NCBI GenBank assembly: GCA_030639665.1
Contig: DAOWCC010000091.1
Location: 1-9,385, forward strand
Length of the DNA stretch: 9,385 nucleotides
Direction of reading: 5' to 3'
Source: Elusimicrobiota bacterium
GTDB lineage: Bacteria > Elusimicrobiota > Elusimicrobia > Elusimicrobiales > UBA9959
The notes below the pieces were generated by a model. The model saw only the letters and a program-made list of their open reading frames with translations, did no database searches and was not told the origin of the DNA. Below, piece by piece: positions 1 to 5,180 of this stretch (positions are counted from its first letter, which is position 1; the number at the start of each line of letters is the position of its first letter). The position numbers were made by a program, and so were the translations under genes.

Positions 1-52
1 TCACTTGCCCAAAAATCAAACTTCCCGCCACTATCATTCTTAAACTTTTCAT
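1..52 (-). CDS. Start of an exported protein, cut by window edge (possibly a PilQ/GspD-type secretin)
   Basis: Only the first 17 codons are in the window. Translation from the ATG at 52-50 gives MKSLRMIVAGSLIFGQV, which has two early basic residues followed by a short hydrophobic stretch, like the beginning of a signal peptide. A strong Shine-Dalgarno (GGAGG, 61-57) lies four bases before the ATG, which makes the start convincing despite the short length. The gene follows the PilP-like gene by 127 bases on the same strand. In most type IV pilus clusters the gene after pilP encodes the outer-membrane secretin PilQ, so that is the best guess, but nothing in these 17 residues is diagnostic. It could equally be any secreted or envelope protein. 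Confidence 0.6.
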   Translation of the reverse strand, partial: MKSLRMIVAGSLIFGQV

Positions 53-56
53 AAAT

Positions 57-61
57 CCTCC
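57..61 (-). promoter_or_regulatory. Strong Shine-Dalgarno for the gene starting at 52
   Basis: The minus strand reads GGAGG, then ATTT, then ATG. It is the clearest ribosome binding site in the window; the other starts here have weak or no purine-rich sites. It is the main evidence that the truncated frame at 52-1 is a real gene. Confidence 0.65.
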
Positions 62-103
62 ATATTGCACAGTTAAAGAGTTAATCTTTTAAACTTAAAC
101 GCT

Positions 104-117
104 TACGGGTATCCGTA
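104..117 (-). other. Short hairpin (5-bp stem, 4-base loop)
   Basis: TACGG (104-108) and CCGTA (113-117) are perfect complements around a four-base loop. The minus strand reads TACGGATACCCGTA. No U-tract follows in the direction of transcription, so it is not a standard intrinsic terminator. It shares the core CGGATA(G)CCCG with the larger hairpin at 5050-5066, which also lies downstream of a repeat array. A 5-bp stem is weak by itself. Confidence 0.35.
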
Positions 118-137
118 GTTGTCCTCTGATAGCATAG

Positions 138-175
138 TCTACTCTCAACTCTAAAACTCCCAACTCCTCAAACTC
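138..175 (-). repeat. Degenerate tandem repeat of about 7 bp, GAGTTnn type
   Basis: On the minus strand five GAGT-headed units follow each other: at 175-167 (9 bases), 166-160 (GAGTTGG), 159-152 (GAGTTTTA), 151-145 (GAGTTGA) and 144-138 (GAGTAGA). The spacing is therefore 9, 7, 8 and 7 bases: near-heptameric with indels. The array begins four bases after the TAG stop of the PilP-like gene (182-180). A period of seven does not keep a reading frame, which agrees with a non-coding position. The function is unknown. Confidence 0.6.
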
Positions 176-179
176 TTTT

Positions 180-956
180 CTAACGCATAACCTTTTTAAA
201 TTTTTTCCCCTTGTGGGAACCGATAAAATAATTGGCGCCGATTTTAACAATCTTGACTCCCTTAACATAGCTGCCTACCGAATACATTTCGCCGTTAATT
301 ATAACATTATTACCGACGACTCCCTGAAGAGTCAGCTGATTTTGAATACTATTGCTATTCTTTTTTCTGAGTTCCGCGAGCCTGCGCTGCCGCTCCCGTT
401 CCTTACGAGCGGCAATTTCTTTTTTAATTTGAGCGTATTCTGCCGGAGACATCGTGGGATCTCTATCGGATTTAGGTTCAAAATAGGAGCCCTTTCGCTC
501 TTGAGCCTCAGGCTGACCGGATGCCACAGTTATGGTGGAAAAAGACGGCTGAGCTATTTCGGATTTGGACGGGGAAGACACTTTCAGCGCGCCGCCGCTT
601 TCCGGCATTTGCGTATTCACAGGAGAAGAAGAGGGCAATATATCGGCAAATGCCCCCAGTTTTTGTTGCGAGTAAGGCTGTTCATCCGCTTTGAATTCTG
701 GTTCTTCCTCCTGATTTAATCCCGATTCCCGCGCCTGCAATTCTTGTTCGGACGCAACGGAAGCGGTTCCTGTCTCGACGGGATAAAAATCTTCCGCGTC
801 ACTTTCAAAGGGTATTGCCGTAGAATTTGATATCGCGGTGTTTTCCTTTAGCTGAACGGCTTTTTTATTCATCCACCAATTGTAAAATAGAAAAGCGGGA
901 ACGGCGAGAATTACCGCAAGTAATAACCATCCTATAAAAGTCGTTATGCTTTTCAT
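180..956 (-). CDS. PilP/GspB/GspC-like inner-membrane protein of a pilus or secretion system
   Basis: A 258-residue protein with a membrane anchor at about residues 7-27, oriented with a long periplasmic part. Residues 30-170 are a low-complexity Ser/Pro/Glu-rich linker. Residues 173-199 are a strongly charged helix rich in K, R and E. A small beta-rich domain at about 207-256 carries the pattern LxGVVGNNVIINGExYxVGxxVxGxKIxKI. That pattern resembles the C-terminal domain of PilP and the related domains of GspC and GspB, which contact the secretin. The position directly after PilM-N and PilO genes favours the PilP role. PilP is usually a lipoprotein; this one has a transmembrane anchor and no lipobox, so it is more GspC/GspB-like in build. 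The start is ATG at 956, with a modest AGG eight bases upstream and 14 bases after the stop of the PilO-like gene, implying one operon. Confidence 0.72.
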   Translation of the reverse strand: MKSITTFIGWLLLAVILAVPAFLFYNWWMNKKAVQLKENTAISNSTAIPFESDAEDFYPVETGTASVASEQELQARESGLNQEEEPEFKADEQPYSQQKLGAFADILPSSSPVNTQMPESGGALKVSSPSKSEIAQPSFSTITVASGQPEAQERKGSYFEPKSDRDPTMSPAEYAQIKKEIAARKERERQRRLAELRKKNSNSIQNQLTLQGVVGNNVIINGEMYSVGSYVKGVKIVKIGANYFIGSHKGKKFKKVMR

Positions 957-970
957 AAAATTTACCTAGC

Positions 971-1567
971 TCAAGGATTATCCATCAACATCTTGCTAAA
1001 GATAGTGGACAATGTTAAATTCACTTTAACTTGCCCCCTTTTTACCGGATCTTTTTTTAAAGTAAAGTTCGTAATCTTTAAAAAAATAGGCGAATTCTCC
1101 ATGCCGCAAACCCATTTTCCCGCTTTATCATAAGTGGTTGTAAGAGAAACCGAACGGGAAACCACAAAATAATTGCTTATTGCAACTTCTTTCTGAGCGG
1201 TAATTCCGTCAATATCTATTCCCTGCTCTTTGGCGTTTGAGGTTAGCACATGATTAAGCCAATCGTCTTTATCTTTAGTTGCCGGAAGCCGCGATTGAAA
1301 AAATGAAATTCTTGATTTGGCGTTCTTATAATCTTCAAAAAATTCGGATATGGACGCCATGTTCGCGAGTTCATGTTTTTTATTCGCGAGCTTGCCAGTG
1401 GTTGGAGAATAAACCATAAAATATAAAACCAAAATAATCGGCAAAGCGTATAAAAGAGGCTTTTTAAACGGCTCCGCGCCTTTTTCAGTATAAATGGCGA
1501 TAACACTTTCCATCATGTTTTTTGAGAAAAATTTTATTTTTTCCAATAAATTATTCATATCGTTCAC
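971..1567 (-). CDS. pilO: PilO-like pilus assembly / secretion alignment protein
   Basis: A 198-residue bitopic protein. Residues 1-36 are cytoplasmic, about 37-54 form a membrane helix, about 57-92 are a charged helix likely to form a coiled coil, and about 100-195 form an alpha-beta domain with the PilO order of elements: a strand near 'IDIDGI', a strand 'SVSLTTTYDKAGKWV', a helix-like 'GMENSP', then strands 'FLKITNFTLKK' and 'VKVNLTLSTIF'. PilO pairs with PilN through such coiled coils and ferredoxin-like folds, in the periplasm below the secretin; GspM is the type II secretion equivalent. The chosen start is GTG (1567-1565), five bases after the upstream stop; an in-frame ATG three codons later (1558-1556) is the alternative. 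AAGG lies 12 bases before the GTG, so the ribosome site is poor and translational coupling to the upstream gene is likely. Confidence 0.8.
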   Translation of the reverse strand: MNDMNNLLEKIKFFSKNMMESVIAIYTEKGAEPFKKPLLYALPIILVLYFMVYSPTTGKLANKKHELANMASISEFFEDYKNAKSRISFFQSRLPATKDKDDWLNHVLTSNAKEQGIDIDGITAQKEVAISNYFVVSRSVSLTTTYDKAGKWVCGMENSPIFLKITNFTLKKDPVKRGQVKVNLTLSTIFSKMLMDNP

Positions 1568-1572
1568 TTGCT

Positions 1573-3135
1573 TTATAAACCTTGTTTTTTAACGGAGCAC
1601 TGGATTGTAAATCCCGAACTCCTAACTTTACCGGCGTCTTCAACACCAATTCTGTCCGCGGCGCCGGCATCCATTCCTAACTCAATACTGCCGTTTGGCG
1701 GACCGTAAACCTTAAATTCAGGGCTTTCTTTTATGTTTTTATAAAACACTTCAACATGACGGGATTTTGAAGTGCCGCGCAAAGTGGTTTCTCCCACTAT
1801 TCTCAATTCTTTAGAGCCCGCCTGAATTTCGGACGACCCCAGGGGATTTGCGTAATATATTTCATTAGCCCATAAATATTTGGGAATTACTTTGGCTAGA
1901 AGCCCAAGTTTAGGCGCCAGAAAATCTTTATCCCTAACAAGATTTTGAAGTATTCTTAAATTTTGTTGAAGTCTTTCAGTATTGCTTTTTACAGTATCGG
2001 CCGTCATCCCCTGAAACTGGGAAACATCGCCTATAACGGAATAATGTTTGTTTATCTGTCTGGATAAAATATAGAGCTGGAATTGATTGAAAAATGTAAA
2101 AGCCAGAATAACGGCGCTTAAAACAATGGCAAAGGTCTTCACATAAGATTGAACACTTTTCTCGAGCAAAGCGGCGGTTGAAATACCGGAAAAATCTATG
2201 GGAAGCTTGTTTTTGGAATTCAATTTGAGAGAAGACCCTATTGAAAATAGTGACGATAAGGCATTACTTTTTATATTTAAAAGTTTGGCGGGTTCCCATT
2301 GAGCTATCGGGATTGGGGATTCAGCCTCGGCAATTGATTTCCAAACATCCAAGTTGTCTCCGCTAAGCATAACACTGGAATAAGCTTTCTGTCCCAGATA
2401 TCTTCCGACAAATTGCTGGGCGCCTTTTATATCCAATCGTTTGCGCTCGCTCATCCCTGAAGCCCCTTCCATATCATTTTCCCTAAATAAGACCGGACAT
2501 CCGTCATTTGAAAAAAGCAAATAACTTATAGACTGGGAAAAATGCACATACGCATTACTATCATGTTTGGGATTTATAAAAGAAAACAATCTCTCAATGG
2601 AACAGGCGGAAGATTCTATGGAAGACAACTGCAAGCCCACGGATTTCAAAAGATTCAGCAAAAACTCAACAGTTTTTTTATTCGTCATACCAAATAAAAC
2701 ATTTAGTTTTTTATCGGCGGGATTTGGCCGGACAACATAATCAAACGACACTTCGTCAAAAGAAACGGGTATATATTTCTTGGATTCGAGAGGAATGGTT
2801 TTTGACCAATAGCGCCTTTCAACCTCGGGCATAACAAAATAACGAAGTATACTAAAGTGGGATGACAATGAAATAACAACTTTTTTGCTTTTCCAATCGG
2901 TTTTTTTTAAAGCCTGTTTAAAAGGATTTACCCATTGAGCTTTTTCATTGAAAAAATTATTATTAAGCACCAAAGGCCTTTGAACTTTCTCAGAACCTTC
3001 AAATTCCACCGGTATCTTGATTAAATGCTCAACTTGAATTTTTCCATTGCCCTGATCACCGGTTTGAGCAATAACAATCTCCCGTGGAGAAATATAAATT
3101 CCAAGAGCATCTTTATTTGATTTGGATTTTCCCAT
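1573..3135 (-). CDS. PilM-PilN fusion protein (GspL-like layout)
   Basis: A 520-residue protein joining two proteins that are separate in classical type IV pilus systems. Residues about 10-290 look like the actin-like PilM fold: an opening strand 'LGIYISPREIVIAQ', the motif 'KYIPVSFDEVSFDYVV' (119-135; PilM members read roughly 'yiPfdidevvlDyqv'), and 'SSVMLSGDN' (253-261) where the adenosine-contact strand is expected. A membrane helix lies at about 332-350, then a coiled-coil-like helix at 354-400. A PilN-like periplasmic domain follows at 405-515, with 'LLAKVIPKYLWANEIYY' and 'KELRIVGETTLRG…VEVFYKNIKESPEFKV'. The layout of cytoplasmic actin-like domain, membrane helix and ferredoxin-like domain also matches GspL. 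The usual Asp of the first phosphate loop is Tyr13, so nucleotide binding is doubtful. The ATG at 3135 has no good Shine-Dalgarno; an in-frame stop upstream with no other start codon in between fixes it. The PilO-like gene follows after five bases. Confidence 0.82.
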   Translation of the reverse strand: MGKSKSNKDALGIYISPREIVIAQTGDQGNGKIQVEHLIKIPVEFEGSEKVQRPLVLNNNFFNEKAQWVNPFKQALKKTDWKSKKVVISLSSHFSILRYFVMPEVERRYWSKTIPLESKKYIPVSFDEVSFDYVVRPNPADKKLNVLFGMTNKKTVEFLLNLLKSVGLQLSSIESSACSIERLFSFINPKHDSNAYVHFSQSISYLLFSNDGCPVLFRENDMEGASGMSERKRLDIKGAQQFVGRYLGQKAYSSVMLSGDNLDVWKSIAEAESPIPIAQWEPAKLLNIKSNALSSLFSIGSSLKLNSKNKLPIDFSGISTAALLEKSVQSYVKTFAIVLSAVILAFTFFNQFQLYILSRQINKHYSVIGDVSQFQGMTADTVKSNTERLQQNLRILQNLVRDKDFLAPKLGLLAKVIPKYLWANEIYYANPLGSSEIQAGSKELRIVGETTLRGTSKSRHVEVFYKNIKESPEFKVYGPPNGSIELGMDAGAADRIGVEDAGKVRSSGFTIQCSVKKQGL

Positions 3136-3160
3136 AAAGCAACCATCGCCTACACTTATA

Positions 3161-3197
3161 AACTAAAATATCAATAGGACTTTGACTATGATATCAA
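3161..3197 (-). repeat. Pair of 14-bp imperfect direct repeats upstream of the PilM-N gene
   Basis: On the plus strand AACTAAAATATCAA (3161-3174) and GACTATGATATCAA (3184-3197) match at 11 of 14 positions and are offset by 23 bases, about two helical turns. They lie in the 71-base gap between the OmpA-like gene and the PilM-N gene, where a promoter for the M-N-O-P operon could sit. AT-rich sequence makes chance similarity fairly likely. No convincing -35/-10 pair was found alongside them. Confidence 0.25.
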
Positions 3198-3206
3198 ATT
3201 TCATCT

Positions 3207-4985
3207 CTAATTGTTCCCAAGCATTTTAATTTCAACTATGCTTTTGGGAACTTCAACAATTCTTGTAGTCACATCTATTCTGCTTTTCTTAATACCATAT
3301 TTGCCCGACAATTGAGAAACAACAAAGTTAGCCCTGCTTTGGGCCATAGCCTCGCTATTGGGTTCCCCCGAATATGCGTAGCCGATCAGTTCAATTCGAG
3401 CCATCGGATAATAGTTCATCGTATCGGCAACCTGTAGGAGCTTCTTTCTGCTATTTGAAGTTATGGTATTTGAACCGCTTTTAAAATAAATTTTATAGCT
3501 GACATGACCGATAAATTCCGTTTGTTTTTCAATCTCTTCTTTAGGCGCGGTCTTGGACACCTTCGCTCTCGACAAATTGGCTTCGGCTTTCAAACCCGCT
3601 TTGGGCCGGCTTTTATAACTGCTTCCTCTTGTTTTTATATTCTGAGAAGCGTATCTGTTCCCTTTTTCAACTTTAGGCTTCCGGGAATACTTTGAAGAAA
3701 TGTTTTTTGATTTTACTCTTACCGCTTTCTTTTTTCCCAGAGCATCTTTCAAAAGCAATAATCTGCGCATGACGGATTCTTTTCCTTCGGCATTAGTGGC
3801 TCTAAGGGAAAATATATACTGTCCGGGAGAGTACGGTTCACCAAAAAAATCTTTTTTGCCGTTCCAGAAACTTTGGCGATATTGCTCTCCGTGGCCGCTG
3901 ATTTCCTTCACCAAAAACATGCTTTTATCGTCTCTAAGCTGAAATATTTGAAATTTCCAGGTTGGGGAACCGAAAGCGGTTTTAAAAATTGAAAATTCTA
4001 TGATAGCGCCTTCATTCTCATATGTTGCCATGGCTGTGGGAAATATGCCCAAAGAAATTTGAGGACCTTTATTTTTCATATCTTTCGGCGGCTCCAAATT
4101 AAACACCGTGTCATTATCAAAAAGGATAACCAAACCTCTTATATCTCTAAGCTTTGAAGGAAGTTCAATATCCGAACCGATTAAATTAACATCCAGGCGG
4201 GAAGAGGACACTCCCCTTTCCGTAAGATATGAATTCAAAGCCAAAGCGCGTCTGATATTTATAATTTTCGCGTCTCCCTCAATAGTTCCTTCGGGAAGAA
4301 TAAGACAATGAGATTTTCCCATAGCAAATATAAGTCCGGCAATATCGGACAGAATTTTAGTGGAGCCGTGTTTGAAAGCGGTGCTTTTTGAAAAAAGATA
4401 TTTGGTATTAAGCGAAAGCGCTTTTACAGCGCCTTGCTCCGTATAAATTTTAACGGCCTTTGATTTATTTAATCTTAAAAGCACGGAACTCCTTATCTCT
4501 TTAATTTTGCTTTTTATTTTTTTGTTTATGAGTTCTCTTCTTTCCTCGGAATTATGCGCGGCATAAGAATCCGCTTGTTTCATTCCAAGAGGAACGGATG
4601 ATGCTTGGCTTGGGGCGGAATAAGCTTTTATGCTGTTTGAGCCGCTTGCGGGAGAAATCGCGGGTGAACTCAAGGAAGAAGCTTGCGATGCCGGCCTGCC
4701 GGGATATGACACTCCCGAATTCACTCTCAAGGTTATCTTGCTGATGTACTCATTGGCTAAAGCTTTTTCGGAAGGAGTTCCTTTAATCATAATATCCATA
4801 AACCTGTCCATCGCTTCATTATCTTGGCCATCGTGATAAAGTCTTATGGCTTGCTCCATACTGCGGCTAAGCCCGTCATAAGATTTTCGGCTTTGGCTGT
4901 TTAAGCGAATATCGCCCGAAAATACAAGCAAAAAACAAACCAAAGTTTGAACAAAAACATATTTAACGATTTTTGAAATTCTCAT
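3207..4985 (-). CDS. Exported multidomain protein: TPR-like segment, two OmpA-like domains and an Ig/FlgD-like domain
   Basis: A 592-residue protein with a signal peptide (residues 1 to about 24; basic start, hydrophobic core, no lipobox). Residues 42-86 form a helical hairpin with TPR character ('AIRLYHDGQDNEAMDRF'). Residues 89-140 are a Ser/Ala/Pro-rich linker. Residues about 195-290 look like a degenerate OmpA-like domain ('RRALALNSYLTERGVSSSRLDV'). Residues 308-412 form a beta domain ending in 'WNGKKDFFGEPYSPGQYIF', the FlgD/Ig-like 'WdGkd..G..v..G.Y' pattern. Residues 413-485 are a very basic linker. Residues 496-588 are a C-terminal OmpA-like domain. Classical OmpA domains bind peptidoglycan diaminopimelate through the Asp of GHTD and an Arg 15 residues later; here the first motif reads GYAY while the Arg (551) remains. 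Its place upstream of the pilus operon suggests a cell-wall-linked accessory factor. This is inference; no beta-barrel is evident. The ATG at 4985 has no clear Shine-Dalgarno. Confidence 0.72.
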   Translation of the reverse strand: MRISKIVKYVFVQTLVCFLLVFSGDIRLNSQSRKSYDGLSRSMEQAIRLYHDGQDNEAMDRFMDIMIKGTPSEKALANEYISKITLRVNSGVSYPGRPASQASSLSSPAISPASGSNSIKAYSAPSQASSVPLGMKQADSYAAHNSEERRELINKKIKSKIKEIRSSVLLRLNKSKAVKIYTEQGAVKALSLNTKYLFSKSTAFKHGSTKILSDIAGLIFAMGKSHCLILPEGTIEGDAKIINIRRALALNSYLTERGVSSSRLDVNLIGSDIELPSKLRDIRGLVILFDNDTVFNLEPPKDMKNKGPQISLGIFPTAMATYENEGAIIEFSIFKTAFGSPTWKFQIFQLRDDKSMFLVKEISGHGEQYRQSFWNGKKDFFGEPYSPGQYIFSLRATNAEGKESVMRRLLLLKDALGKKKAVRVKSKNISSKYSRKPKVEKGNRYASQNIKTRGSSYKSRPKAGLKAEANLSRAKVSKTAPKEEIEKQTEFIGHVSYKIYFKSGSNTITSNSRKKLLQVADTMNYYPMARIELIGYAYSGEPNSEAMAQSRANFVVSQLSGKYGIKKSRIDVTTRIVEVPKSIVEIKMLGNN

Positions 4986-5049
4986 AATAACATTTAACTT
5001 TATTGCTTTTTCCTAATTATTACCGTATTGTTACGCAAATGTTGCCACA

Positions 5050-5066
5050 GCGGGCTATCCGCCCGC
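5050..5066 (-). other. GC-rich hairpin in the gap before the OmpA-like gene
   Basis: GCGGGC (5050-5055) and GCCCGC (5061-5066) are perfect complements around a five-base loop. It stands out in an AT-rich background. In the direction of transcription (minus strand, GCGGGCGGATAGCCCGC) it is followed by TGTGGCAACA rather than a U-run, so it is not a canonical intrinsic terminator. It touches the end of the heptamer array and could be part of the same repeated element, a processing or attenuation hairpin, or a weak terminator for the Wzy-type genes. Confidence 0.5.
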
Positions 5067-5107
5067 AGGCCCCAGGTCACAGGTTACAGATCTCAAGCAA
5101 CATCTCT
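5066..5107 (+). repeat. Degenerate heptamer array, CAGGTnA type (plus-strand orientation)
   Basis: Six consecutive 7-bp steps can be read on the plus strand: CAGGCCC (5066-5072), CAGGTCA (5073-5079), CAGGTTA (5080-5086), CAGATCT (5087-5093), CAAGCAA (5094-5100) and CATCTCT (5101-5107). All begin with CA, the first three with CAGG, and the units degrade away from position 5066. A matching set in the opposite orientation lies at 5146-5180. The function is unknown. Confidence 0.6.
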
Positions 5108-5145
5108 TATAGATCCACAAAAAAGAGAGAACAAAAACACCTTTC

Positions 5146-5180
5146 TCACCTGCAGCCTATCTCCTGTAACTTGCTACTAG
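5146..5180 (-). repeat. Degenerate heptamer array, CAGGnnA type (minus-strand orientation)
   Basis: On the minus strand five 7-bp steps follow each other: CTAGTAG (5180-5174), CAAGTTA (5173-5167), CAGGAGA (5166-5160), TAGGCTG (5159-5153) and CAGGTGA (5152-5146). They resemble the units at 5066-5107 but on the other strand. The first unit overlaps the TAG stop (5179-5177) of the preceding gene. The segment 5164-5173 can pair with 5080-5089 over ten positions, one of them a G-U pair, so a transcript could fold the two arrays together. Confidence 0.58.

Noticed and set aside
213..719. Plus-strand open frame of 168 codons
   Set aside because: It lies entirely antisense to the PilP-like gene, whose anchor, linker and beta domain make sense; the plus-strand product has no coherent features.
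1243..1506. Overlapping minus-strand frame within the PilO-like gene
   Set aside because: It is an out-of-frame shadow of a gene with clear PilO features and has no ribosome site of its own.
4983..4993. Tiny upstream frame ATG-TTA-TTA-TGA overlapping the start of the OmpA-like gene
   Set aside because: It is three codons long without a ribosome site and probably arises by chance in AT-rich sequence, though the stop/start overlap is curious.
5001..5050. Sigma-70-like promoter before the OmpA-like gene
   Set aside because: An AATAAT -10-like hexamer is present, but no acceptable -35 sits at 16-18 bases, and AT-rich sequence gives many such hits.
5050..5066. Standard intrinsic terminator
   Set aside because: The stem is good but no U-run follows on the transcribed strand, so it was listed only as a hairpin.
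5066..5180. CRISPR array
   Set aside because: The repeats are 7 bp and contiguous, with no unique spacers, and no cas-like genes are present.
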